A stretch of 64,000 nucleotides of DNA from contig CALWPC010000027.1 in NCBI GenBank assembly GCA_944383325.1, forward strand, positions 180,534 through 244,533. The letters run 5' to 3'. Numbering within the stretch: the stretch's first letter is position 1; each line of letters starts with the position of its first letter. Made by a program: the position numbers and the translations under genes. The notes under the pieces were generated by a model that was not told the origin of the DNA, did no database searches, and saw only the letters and a list, made by a program, of their open reading frames with translations. This DNA is from an uncultured Lachnospiraceae bacterium (GTDB taxonomy: Bacteria > Bacillota > Clostridia > Lachnospirales > Lachnospiraceae). Shown piece by piece: positions 9,079 to 16,536 of the stretch.

Positions 9079-10864
9079 ACGCATTTTGAGCAGACAACCA
9101 TTAAAACATTTGCAGGAATATATGAACAGGGAGCAGGTTTCTTTTTATCTGATTTTTACGTCGGATTATCATCAGTCTGAGTATGTCAGCGCTTATTTTC
9201 AGGAACGCGCCTATATTTCAGGCTTTACCGGTTCGGCCGGAACGCTGCTTGTGTCTTTGACCGATGCATGGCTCTGGACGGACGGACGCTATTTTATACA
9301 GGCTGAGCAACAGCTTCAAGGTTCGGGTATCGCGCTGATGCGCATGGGCGAGGAGGGGGTTCCGACACTGGAACAGTTTCTGGAAGAGCAGCTTCAGAGC
9401 GGACAGAAGGTGATGGTGGACGGCAGAATGATCAGCGCACAGACGGGACGGCGTTTATCAGAACTGTGCACTGCAAAGCAGGCGCAGCTGATCAGTGACC
9501 GTTCGCTTATTGACAAAATATGGAGCGATCGACCTGCTTTGCCGGACGGAAACATTGATGTGTTAGACATATGCTATGCGGGGGAATCGGTGGAACAGAA
9601 GCTAAAGAAGGTCCGCGAGATGATTGCGCAGCGGCAGGCGGATGCGTTTTTGCTGACGGCACTGGAAGATATTGCATGGCTGTTTAATCTCAGGGGCAGC
9701 GATGTTTCCTACACGCCCGTTTTTTTGTCCTATGTGTATTTGACGCAGAAGGAAATTCATTTATTTGTCGACTGCAATAAATTGTCTGCGGAAGCGAAAT
9801 CTTCTCTGTGCGCGTGCGGTGTACAGCTGCATCCATATGATGACGCGGAGCGATTTTTAAAGCGCCTTGGCACGGCGGCTGTCTTTTTTGATGAGCAGCA
9901 TGTCAATTATGCGCTATATGGATGCATGCCGCATATGCGTCTTGTGTCCGGTCAGAACCCGACAGCGATTCTCAAGGCCATCAAAAATGAAGTGGAAATT
10001 CAAAATTTAAAAATTGCACATATTAAAGATGGAATTGCATGTACAAAATTTATGTACTGGCTGAAACATCTTCGCGATGTCTCTTCCGTGGATGAGTACG
10101 AGGCGGCATGTAAAATCGACGCGTTCCGCAGGGAGCAGGAACACTTTCTGATGCAGAGTTTTGAAACGATCAGTGCATACGGGGCGCATGCGGCAATGAT
10201 GCATTACAGTGCGGTTTCGGATTCCTGCGCCAAATTGGATCCGCATGGAATGCTGCTAGTGGACTCCGGAGGGCAGTATCTGGAAGGGACGACCGATATA
10301 ACCAGAACATTTGCCGTAGGCAATGTGACGGAGGAGATGAAACGGGATTTTACTCTTGTTTTAAAGGGCATGCTGCGTCTTGCAGGAGCCAGATTTCTCT
10401 ACGGATGTACGGGACAGAATCTGGATATTCTGGCGAGGGCGGCTCTTTGGCAGAGAGGAATAGACTACAAATGCGGCACGGGGCACGGAGTCGGGTATCT
10501 GCTCAGTGTGCACGAGGGCCCAAACGCGATCCGTTGGAAGTCTTCGGAGCAAAAGCAGGCGGTTTTTGAGGAAGGAATGGTGACTACCGACGAGCCAGGG
10601 ATCTATCTGGAGGGGCGATATGGCATTCGAATCGAAAATGAATTGCTTTGCCGGCGGTCGGTGAAAAATGAATACGGGCAGTTTATGGAATTTGAAACCC
10701 TCACACTGGCCCCGATTGATCTGGAGCTTGTCGATCCCGATCTGATGGATCAATGGGAGATTGACAGGCTGAATGCTTATCATGTTCGGGTTCGGGAGAT
10801 GCTGACTCCGTTTTTGAATGAGGAGGAGAGAACATGGCTCTGCCATGTTACCAGAGCGGTCTGA
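9062..10864 (+). CDS. pepP: Xaa-Pro aminopeptidase (M24B, two-creatinase-domain form)
   Basis: A protein of about 600 residues that removes N-terminal residues preceding proline. It has the long form of the family: two creatinase-like N-terminal domains (first with SDYHQSEYV and GFTGSAGT) and a C-terminal metallopeptidase domain. Metal ligands are visible as D in VDSGGQYLEGTTDITRTF, H in GTGHGVGYLLSVHEGP, E in TTDEPGIYLEGRYGIRIENE and E in FETLTLAP. No signal peptide, so cytoplasmic. The start is uncertain: ATG 9062 and 9068 lie inside apbE, and TTG 9086 has GGAGGA ten bases upstream and gives an N-terminus closer to the family. The gene is translationally coupled to apbE in any case. Confidence 0.9.
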   Translation: MAMEDERILSRQPLKHLQEYMNREQVSFYLIFTSDYHQSEYVSAYFQERAYISGFTGSAGTLLVSLTDAWLWTDGRYFIQAEQQLQGSGIALMRMGEEGVPTLEQFLEEQLQSGQKVMVDGRMISAQTGRRLSELCTAKQAQLISDRSLIDKIWSDRPALPDGNIDVLDICYAGESVEQKLKKVREMIAQRQADAFLLTALEDIAWLFNLRGSDVSYTPVFLSYVYLTQKEIHLFVDCNKLSAEAKSSLCACGVQLHPYDDAERFLKRLGTAAVFFDEQHVNYALYGCMPHMRLVSGQNPTAILKAIKNEVEIQNLKIAHIKDGIACTKFMYWLKHLRDVSSVDEYEAACKIDAFRREQEHFLMQSFETISAYGAHAAMMHYSAVSDSCAKLDPHGMLLVDSGGQYLEGTTDITRTFAVGNVTEEMKRDFTLVLKGMLRLAGARFLYGCTGQNLDILARAALWQRGIDYKCGTGHGVGYLLSVHEGPNAIRWKSSEQKQAVFEEGMVTTDEPGIYLEGRYGIRIENELLCRRSVKNEYGQFMEFETLTLAPIDLELVDPDLMDQWEIDRLNAYHVRVREMLTPFLNEEERTWLCHVTRAV

Positions 10865-10876
10865 ATAAAGAAGAGA

Positions 10877-10914
10877 GAAGATGCCAGGTGGCCGTTCGGT
10901 CCCAAAGCATCTTC
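10877..10914. terminator. Terminator between convergent pepP and SASP genes
   Basis: Eight-base inverted repeat GAAGATGC ... GCATCTTC (10877-10884 and 10907-10914) between the two stops. The flank is pyrimidine-rich on the minus strand side (TCTCTCTTCTTTATT), so it suits the SASP transcript best but may act on both. Confidence 0.6.
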
Positions 10915-10972
10915 CCTCTGTGTTTAATAGTTCATGTTTGGTTTACTTGTTATTTTTTGTTCGATGGACGAT

Positions 10973-11170
10973 TTACTTTCCGGCCATCTGACGTTCCTGT
11001 GCCTCAATCATCTTCTTGACCATTCCGCCGCCGACACTTCCGGCTTCTCTTGATGTCAGGTCACCGTTGTAACCTTCCTTCAAATTTACGCCAAGCTCAG
11101 ATGCCACTTCCATTTTAAAACGATCCATTGCTTCTTTTGCTTCAGGTACGTTTGTTGTGTTTTTACTCAT
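10973..11170 (-). CDS. Small acid-soluble spore protein, alpha/beta type
   Basis: A 65-residue alpha/beta-type SASP that coats spore DNA and protects it from UV and heat. The C-terminal DNA-binding signature is present (YNGDLTSREAGSVGG, then MVKKMIEAQE), as is the region cleaved by the GPR protease during germination (KMEVASELG). It has a near-perfect GGAGGTGAT ribosome binding site, fitting the very high expression of SASPs. It stands alone as a monocistronic gene with its own terminator. Expression in the forespore under sigma-G is expected from the family. Confidence 0.96.
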   Translation of the reverse strand: MSKNTTNVPEAKEAMDRFKMEVASELGVNLKEGYNGDLTSREAGSVGGGMVKKMIEAQERQMAGK

Positions 11171-11215
11171 GTTTTATCACCTCCGTGATCTTATTATGAT
11201 CAATTTAAATCGAAA

Positions 11216-11246
11216 TATAATGGCAAATACTTGAAATGCTTGTCAT
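11216..11246 (-). promoter_or_regulatory. Candidate sigma-G-like promoter of the SASP gene
   Basis: On the minus strand, CATTATA (11216-11222) fits the sigma-G -10 form CATNNTA, with ATGACA (11241-11246) 18 bases upstream as a poor -35 match. The assignment leans on what is known of SASP genes. Confidence 0.3.
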
Positions 11247-11259
11247 AAAAGCTTATATT
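11231..11259 (+). promoter_or_regulatory. Candidate sigma-A promoter for the PPK2 gene
   Basis: TTGAAA (11231-11236), 17 bases, TATATT (11254-11259). It overlaps the proposed SASP promoter on the other strand. The leader to the start codon is about 130 bases; nothing else convincing is seen in the intergenic stretch. Confidence 0.45.
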
Positions 11260-11396
11260 ATAAAATTCGAAGAAAGGGGTGATTTATTTTCGAAAATTTG
11301 GTAAAATACATAATAGTGATTGATGCGGCATGATTTGATTTGAAGGAACATTGTGTGCGAGAGACCGCGTTTGTCGTTTGAACAAGGAGGTGTCGC

Positions 11397-12875
11397 ATGT
11401 TAGAAAACATTGATCTGAACAAAACAATGTCAAAAGAAGAGTACGATCAGCAGATGGACCGTCTGACCGAACAGATCGGAAGCGTGCAGCGGGCGTGCAT
11501 TGAAGAACATATTCCGATTTTGATTGTTGTGGAAGGTCTCGGAGCTTCCGGAAAAGGGACGCTGATCAATCGTCTCATTCAGCCTCTTGATCCGAGAGGC
11601 TTCCATGTATATGCAATTAAAGGAGAAACAGAAGAGGAAAAGCGGCATCCGTTTTTGTGGCGATTTTGGACAAAGACGCCTGCAAAAGGCAGAATGGTCA
11701 TTTTGGACCGGAGTTGGTACCGCCGCGTGACGTTAGATCGGTTTGAGGGGAGGATTTCGGACAAAGAGCTTCGGCAGTCTTTTGATGAAATTTCAAGCTT
11801 TGAAAATCAGTTGGTCGATGATGGGACTGTAATTATTAAATTATTTACCTATATTTCGAAAAAGGAACAAAAGCAGCGTATGGACGGGCTGCTTGCAAAC
11901 AAAGAAACGGCATGGAGAGTGACGGCCGGGGATTTAAAGCGCAATAGCGAATATGAGAAGTATCTGCATTATAATGAAGAAATGCTGTTTCACACGGATT
12001 TTTCGTTTGCGCCATGGACCATTGTGGAGGCAACCGACAAACGGTTTGCAACGGTAAAAATTTTATCGACGGTTGTGAACCGGCTGTCGGAGGAGCTTAA
12101 AATGCGAAGCAGCCGGCGGCAGCCGGTGATTGATTCCAGGTTGGGAAGCGGACGGAACCTGAATTCGTCGATTCTGGGAACGGTCGATTTATCGGTATCT
12201 CTGTCGAGAGAGCAGTACCATAGGAAAAAGAAAGAGCTTCAAAAGCGTCTCGGACTGCTCCACAGCGAACTGTACCGGAGGCGTATCCCGGTTGTACTCG
12301 CTTTTGAGGGATGGGATGCAGGCGGAAAAGGCGGCGCTATTAAACGGTTAACCCAGGCGCTTGATCCAAGGGGATATGCGGTTCATCCGACAAGCGCGCC
12401 GAATGATCTTGAAAAGTCGCATCATTATCTGTGGCGTTTTTGGAATCAGATGCCAAAAAGCGGGCATATTGCCATATTTGACCGCACCTGGTATGGACGC
12501 GTTATGGTAGAGCGGATTGAAGGTTTCTGCAGTGTGAATGAATGGGAGCGCGCGTACAAGGAAATTAATGATATGGAAAAGCATATCGCCAATTTTGGCA
12601 CGGTTGTTCTGAAGTTTTGGATGCAGATTGATCGTGATGAACAAAAGCGGCGGTTTCAAATGCGTCAGGAGGATCCTGCAAAAGCATGGAAAATCACCGA
12701 CGAGGACTGGCGCAACCGGGAGAAATGGGATTTGTATGAAGAGGCGGTGGATGAAATGCTGATCCGCACTTCTACGTCCTATGCGCCGTGGATGATTGTA
12801 GAGGGAAATGACAAACTGTATGCGCGCATAAAAGTGCTGCAGGCAGTTGTTGATGCGATAGAACATGTTTTGTGA
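11397..12875 (+). CDS. pap: Two-domain PPK2: polyphosphate:AMP phosphotransferase-like
   Basis: A 492-residue protein with two PPK2 domains in tandem. Each has a Walker A region and a DRxWYxRV Walker B region. In domain 1 the Walker A reads EGLGASGKGT (46-55) and Walker B DRSWYRRV, so the Asp of the usual GxDxxGKG is replaced by Gly. Domain 2 keeps EGWDAGGKGG (304-313) and DRTWYGRV. Two-domain PPK2 enzymes use polyphosphate to phosphorylate AMP to ADP, and their N-terminal half is known to be the degenerate one, which matches. The ribosome binding site is GGAGGTG. No ppk1 or ppx gene is nearby; the phosphate uptake operon is 40 kb away in the window. Confidence 0.88.
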   Translation: MLENIDLNKTMSKEEYDQQMDRLTEQIGSVQRACIEEHIPILIVVEGLGASGKGTLINRLIQPLDPRGFHVYAIKGETEEEKRHPFLWRFWTKTPAKGRMVILDRSWYRRVTLDRFEGRISDKELRQSFDEISSFENQLVDDGTVIIKLFTYISKKEQKQRMDGLLANKETAWRVTAGDLKRNSEYEKYLHYNEEMLFHTDFSFAPWTIVEATDKRFATVKILSTVVNRLSEELKMRSSRRQPVIDSRLGSGRNLNSSILGTVDLSVSLSREQYHRKKKELQKRLGLLHSELYRRRIPVVLAFEGWDAGGKGGAIKRLTQALDPRGYAVHPTSAPNDLEKSHHYLWRFWNQMPKSGHIAIFDRTWYGRVMVERIEGFCSVNEWERAYKEINDMEKHIANFGTVVLKFWMQIDRDEQKRRFQMRQEDPAKAWKITDEDWRNREKWDLYEEAVDEMLIRTSTSYAPWMIVEGNDKLYARIKVLQAVVDAIEHVL

Positions 12876-12892
12876 AACACGGGGTTGAGAGT

Positions 12893-13228
12893 ATGAACTG
12901 GTATCCCAAAATGTATATAGGGCCGCGCGCGGGCAAAAAAACGGATTTGCTGAAAAAACTTCAGTCCGGGATGCGGCCTCCGCTTGTGTATTTTCTTACT
13001 CTTCCTGAAAATCCGGACAATTTGCTTGATATTGTGGAGTGCCGGTCTGCGTTCGCCTATCCGCATTTATCGGTTTTTGGTGTGGCGTATGGAAAACAGG
13101 AGGCATATGGATTAGCGGCAGAGATTGTAAAAGAGGTATATGAACAGACCGGTAGTTTTCAGCTGTCGGCCTATCTTCAATTTGATACACAGAGAAAAGA
13201 GGAGAACGATTCGGCATGTTACATATAG
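12893..13228 (+). CDS. Hypothetical protein, 111 residues
   Basis: I do not recognise this family. It is a soluble-looking protein without signal peptide or membrane segment, rich in aromatic residues, opening with MNWYPKMYIGP and ending in CYI. The start is ATG 12893 with a weak GAGAG site; a GTG at 12872 overlaps the upstream stop. It lies 17 bases downstream of the PPK2 gene and its end overlaps the start of the DUF2953 gene by 13 bases, so the three are probably one transcript. Tight coupling to the DUF2953-gerW pair hints at a sporulation-period role, which is inference only. Confidence 0.6.
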   Translation: MNWYPKMYIGPRAGKKTDLLKKLQSGMRPPLVYFLTLPENPDNLLDIVECRSAFAYPHLSVFGVAYGKQEAYGLAAEIVKEVYEQTGSFQLSAYLQFDTQRKEENDSACYI

Positions 13229-14127
13229 CTCTGACAATTTTACAGTGTATTGGCTTCCTTTTGCTGTGTATCGTTCTTGTCGTATTGGTGCTTACGCTGC
13301 TTGTGCTGTTTGTACCGGTTCGCTATCGCGGCAGGTTGCAGTATGTTGCAGAGGCCGACGCAAAATTGACGGTTTCCTGGCTGTTGCATGTGGTACATGT
13401 CAGCGTTGTATTTCAGGACGGCCGCCAGGCAGTTTCTGTGCGTGTGTTTGGCATACGGATAAACGGAAAATGGAGAGCGAAGTTTAGAACGTGGTTTCGG
13501 CGCGGGGATAAGCGGACGGATGATGTATCCGATGCGCAGCCGGCTGACCTCTGTGAAGAGCCGGAATCCGCAGGGGAGGATTCGGAACGGCCGGACAGCA
13601 CCGAATCAAAAGTGAGTGAGACGGTGTCTGAAACAGCAGAGGATCACGGATCGCAGTCTCGGAACAATTGGTATCACCGTTTTCGTGACCGGTGGATATA
13701 TTTGAAAACAAAAATTTTACATTTTTGTTCTGCACTCCGGCATATTTGGGCATCCTATCAATGCATGGCAGACCGCGTTGCCGCGTTTGCAGAATGGTGG
13801 GAAAGGGAAGAAACGCAGAAAAGTTATGCGTTTGTTAAATCGAAAGCCGCGGCGCTGTTACGGGAAATTCTTCCTGTCCGCGGGGAGGCAAGACTGCGCT
13901 ATGGAACCGGAGATCCGGCAACGACCGGATATATTACGGCTGTTCTTGGTGTATTGTATTCTATGTGCCATGGCAATCTGTATGCGGAACCGGATTTTCT
14001 GGAACCGGTGTTTGAGGGAAGCTTATGGTTTAAAGGGCGTATTCGTATTTATCGGGTACTGTACCTGGCGGCGGTTCTTTACTTTGACCGGACGCTTCGA
14101 AAAACAATCCGCTCACTTGAGTTTTGA
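13216..14127 (+). CDS. DUF2953 membrane protein (YtfI-like)
   Basis: A 303-residue protein with one N-terminal membrane segment (about 5-33), then a beta-rich DUF2953 domain, an acidic and Ser/Glu-rich linker around residues 105-145, and a conserved C-terminal part (RYGTGDPATTGYITAVLG, then EPVFEGSLWFKGRIRI). In Bacillus subtilis the homologue ytfI lies directly upstream of ytfJ, as here, so the pair is probably functionally linked in sporulation. The start overlaps the preceding gene by 13 bases. Molecular function is unknown. Confidence 0.8.
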   Translation: MLHIALTILQCIGFLLLCIVLVVLVLTLLVLFVPVRYRGRLQYVAEADAKLTVSWLLHVVHVSVVFQDGRQAVSVRVFGIRINGKWRAKFRTWFRRGDKRTDDVSDAQPADLCEEPESAGEDSERPDSTESKVSETVSETAEDHGSQSRNNWYHRFRDRWIYLKTKILHFCSALRHIWASYQCMADRVAAFAEWWEREETQKSYAFVKSKAAALLREILPVRGEARLRYGTGDPATTGYITAVLGVLYSMCHGNLYAEPDFLEPVFEGSLWFKGRIRIYRVLYLAAVLYFDRTLRKTIRSLEF

Positions 14128-14186
14128 CGAGGTGGCGTTGATAAAGACAACAATGCGCGTAAAAGCGCGGAAATGGAGGACATGAT

Positions 14187-14597
14187 ATGAATGATTTTTC
14201 ATCGACAATGCAGGCGCTGTTAGAGGGGATGGATCACCATATTTCCAGTAAGACCGTGGTGGGGGATGTGATTCATTTAAATGATACGATTATTGTGCCG
14301 ATGATTGATGTCAGTTTTGGCGTGGGCGCAGGAGCGTTTGCACAGAAAGAAAAACAAAATTCCGGAGGAGGGCTTGGAGGTCGAATGACGCCGAGCGCGC
14401 TTTTGGTTATTAAGGACGGTCAGGTGAAACTCGTCAATATCAAACAGCAGGACGGACTGACAAAGATTCTTGATATGGTACCGGACTTGGTTAATAAATT
14501 TACAGACCGTGGGCCGAAAGACAGCAAGCACCCGGGAGATGTCACCGTTGATTTGGATGAGGAGGGAAATATTTCGGGCGTTAAGATTGAAAAATAA
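14187..14597 (+). CDS. gerW: GerW/YtfJ family sporulation protein
   Basis: A 136-residue protein with the whole family pattern: an N-terminal helix with LLEGMDHHISSKTVVGD, the IIVPMIDVSFGVGAGAF core, a glycine-rich GGGLGGRMTPSALLVI loop and an acidic C-terminus. In Bacillus, GerW (YtfJ) is made in the forespore and affects germination and cortex-related functions. It follows the DUF2953 gene as in Bacillus. The ribosome binding site is GGAGG eight bases before the ATG. Confidence 0.92.
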   Translation: MNDFSSTMQALLEGMDHHISSKTVVGDVIHLNDTIIVPMIDVSFGVGAGAFAQKEKQNSGGGLGGRMTPSALLVIKDGQVKLVNIKQQDGLTKILDMVPDLVNKFTDRGPKDSKHPGDVTVDLDEEGNISGVKIEK

Positions 14598-14668
14598 CCG
14601 GTTGTCTTTTTTATACGCTCCGCATAGGATAGAATAAGAATGTGATGATTTTTGAGGAGTGGAGCGTG

Positions 14669-14806
14669 ATGAGGCGGGTTATGGGTTTTGCCTGCTTTTG
14701 GTTGGCGTGTGGTATGATGATCATGCTGTTTATGGAAAATATTTTTATTGCGGTGCTGATCATTATCATTTTATTATTAGTGGGGTATAACCTGTTTTGT
14801 TGTTAA
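14669..14806 (+). CDS. Small membrane protein, 45 residues
   Basis: A short gene with a GAGGAG ribosome binding site and a fully hydrophobic product that probably forms two membrane-spanning helices (about residues 4-22 and 25-43) and ends in two cysteines (NLFCC). It lies between gerW and the CorA-like gene, 15 bases before the latter's ATG, in the same direction. No family recognised. Coding status is supported by the site, the spacing to its neighbour and the coherent membrane profile. Confidence 0.6.
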   Translation: MRRVMGFACFWLACGMMIMLFMENIFIAVLIIIILLLVGYNLFCC

Positions 14807-14821
14807 ATCAGGAGAACACAT

Positions 14822-15733
14822 ATGATTTTCGAGTTAGGAGAGCAGTTAACATTAACGGATCAAGAACAGTGGATGATCGAACGCAGGCCGGCGGTATTTT
14901 TGAGTGACTCCAAACATGCGTGGGATACGTTGGCGCTTGCCAATCTTGTCTATGAGGGCGAGCTGACCCTTTCCAGAATCGGATATTGTAAATTGGAAAC
15001 ACAACAGGAATGTATTGCCGGGGCATTTTATATTCCAAAACATGTGGACGTGCTCGGAAGCCGTTACAGGGTATTGTTTTTTGTCGGACAACAAAATATT
15101 GTGATTGTGGACGATGAGGATTTTTCACAGCGCCAGATCAATATGATCCGCACAAAAATGGCAAATTCAGGCGATACAAAAGAGCGCTTTTTATTTAATT
15201 TTATTTCCGGGTTTATGAACCGGGATCTGGAGCTTCTTGTAGAGTATGAGAGGGAGCTGATGGATCTGGAGGAGCGTGTCACCGAGGGGCAGATTACGGG
15301 TTTTCAGAGCCGTTTGATGCCTGTGCGGCGAAAATTGCTGACATTTCGCGGATATTATGATGAGCTGATGGATTTGAGCAATGCGCTCAGAGAAAATGAA
15401 AATCAGTTTTTTGAAAAACGCGGCCTGAACTATTTTGGCATTCTGGCCGACCGCGCCGACCGTCTTTTGAGCAAATGTGTGTATCTGCTCGAATATGCGC
15501 AGCAGATTCGGGATGTATATCAGGTGCAGAATGATACGAAGCAAAATCAAAATATGCAGTTTTTGACGCTCATTTCTACCATTTTCTTTCCGCTGACGCT
15601 GATTACCGGTTGGTATGGAATGAATTTTAAAAATATGCCGGAGCTTGAGAGAGGTTATCCGTTTGTTATCGGACTGAGTCTGGCGGTGGTGGCGGTCTGT
15701 ATTGTGGTGTTTAAGAAAAAGGATCTGCTGTAG
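14822..15733 (+). CDS. CorA-like divalent metal transporter
   Basis: A 303-residue member of the CorA Mg2+/Co2+ channel superfamily. It has a soluble N-terminal domain, a long charged helical stalk (about 135-240), and two C-terminal membrane helices with the signature YGMNF at the end of the first (about 268-272), followed by the short KNMPEL loop. The C-terminus KKKDLL lies in the cytoplasm, as in the family. GMNF is the Mg2+ selectivity motif, so Mg2+ is the likeliest ion, though divergent members carry others. AGGAG lies seven bases before the ATG. Confidence 0.88.
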   Translation: MIFELGEQLTLTDQEQWMIERRPAVFLSDSKHAWDTLALANLVYEGELTLSRIGYCKLETQQECIAGAFYIPKHVDVLGSRYRVLFFVGQQNIVIVDDEDFSQRQINMIRTKMANSGDTKERFLFNFISGFMNRDLELLVEYERELMDLEERVTEGQITGFQSRLMPVRRKLLTFRGYYDELMDLSNALRENENQFFEKRGLNYFGILADRADRLLSKCVYLLEYAQQIRDVYQVQNDTKQNQNMQFLTLISTIFFPLTLITGWYGMNFKNMPELERGYPFVIGLSLAVVAVCIVVFKKKDLL

Positions 15734-15744
15734 AAAAAGAAAAA

Positions 15745-15776
15745 GCTGTCTGTGAACAGACAGCGCTCTCTTTGTA
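15745..15776. terminator. Bidirectional terminator between corA-like gene and rpmB
   Basis: Eight-base stem GCTGTCTG/CAGACAGC (15745-15752, 15757-15764) with a TGAA loop. On the minus strand it is followed by a long T/C-rich tract, making it a strong rpmB terminator; on the + strand the tail is only moderately T-rich. Confidence 0.8.
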
Positions 15777-15790
15777 TTTATTTTGACGAT

Positions 15791-15976
15791 TTAAGCACGC
15801 TCTACTTTTCCGGAACGCAGACAAGAAGTACAAACATACATTTTCTTGGATGCACCGTTTACTTTGACACGGACAGATTTTACGTTTGATTTCCAGATCT
15901 TGTTGGATCTTCTGTGAGAGTGGCTCACAGCATTTCCGAAATGAGCGCCTTTATCACAAATTGCACACTTAGCCAT
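15791..15976 (-). CDS. rpmB: 50S ribosomal protein L28
   Basis: A 61-residue L28 with two CxxC pairs (CAIC at the start and CTSC near the end), the zinc-binding form of the protein. Conserved features are GNAVSHSHRR and the basic NKIWKSNV segment. The ATG at 15976 is preceded by AGGAGGTG; a second ATG directly upstream is also possible. A long in-frame upstream extension exists but lacks similarity and a ribosome binding site. It is divergent from the asp23-like/fakA genes, the same neighbourhood as in Bacillus. Confidence 0.96.
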   Translation of the reverse strand: MAKCAICDKGAHFGNAVSHSHRRSNKIWKSNVKSVRVKVNGASKKMYVCTSCLRSGKVERA

Positions 15977-16026
15977 CATTGCACCTCCTAAGTATAAATT
16001 AAGCCATAAAGACTCGCAACAAATGT

Positions 16027-16055
16027 ATTCTAGCAGATACCGGGGGGTTTGGCAA
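16027..16055 (-). promoter_or_regulatory. Sigma-A promoter of rpmB
   Basis: On the minus strand TTGCCA (16050-16055), 17 bases, TAGAAT (16027-16032), about 50 bases before the start codon. Confidence 0.65.
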
Positions 16056-16104
16056 GTAAAAATTGATAAAAAAGAAAAAAACGTGGAAAACTTTGAAATG
16101 ACAC

Positions 16105-16133
16105 TTTTCATTTTTTGGTAAAACAGTTATAAT
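16105..16133 (+). promoter_or_regulatory. Promoter of the asp23-like/fakA/recG genes
   Basis: TTTTCA (16105-16110), 17 bases, perfect TATAAT (16128-16133). The first gene starts 30 bases downstream with a GGAGG site. Confidence 0.55.
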
Positions 16134-16163
16134 AGCCATAATAAACAGGATGGAGGACAGTCT

Positions 16164-16520
16164 ATGAAGGGGAATTTTAATACGCAGTTAGGCGAAATCT
16201 TTATTGACCCGAAAGTAATTGCGACATACGCAGGCAGTGTGGCGGTAGAATGTGCTGGTATTGTCGGAATGGCGCTAGTCAATATGACACAGGGCGTTGT
16301 ACGTCTGCTGCGAAGAGATGCCTGGACGAAGGGCATTAATGTTGAGGTTGTGGACAACCGGTTGTTCATAGATTTTCATATCATCGTTTCCTACGGAGTG
16401 AATATTCCAACCGTAATGGATAATCTGATCAGCAATGTGAAGTACAAGCTCGAGGCGTTTACCGGATTATCTGTGGAAAAAATTAATATTTTTGTTGAAG
16501 GTGTTCGCGTCATTGATTAA
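16164..16520 (+). CDS. Asp23/Gls24 family protein (YloU-like)
   Basis: A 118-residue Asp23/Gls24 domain protein, matching YloU of Bacillus in length and context (directly upstream of the yloV/fakA homologue). The core reads GEIFIDPKVIATYAG, then AGIVGMA, and ends with VNIFVEGV-like sequence. Family members are implicated in envelope homeostasis; the paralogue AmaP-Asp23 forms a membrane-associated complex. No membrane segment here. GGAGG precedes the ATG, and the next gene starts 16 bases after its stop. Confidence 0.9.
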   Translation: MKGNFNTQLGEIFIDPKVIATYAGSVAVECAGIVGMALVNMTQGVVRLLRRDAWTKGINVEVVDNRLFIDFHIIVSYGVNIPTVMDNLISNVKYKLEAFTGLSVEKINIFVEGVRVID

Positions 16521-16536
16521 TAAGGAGGAAACGATT

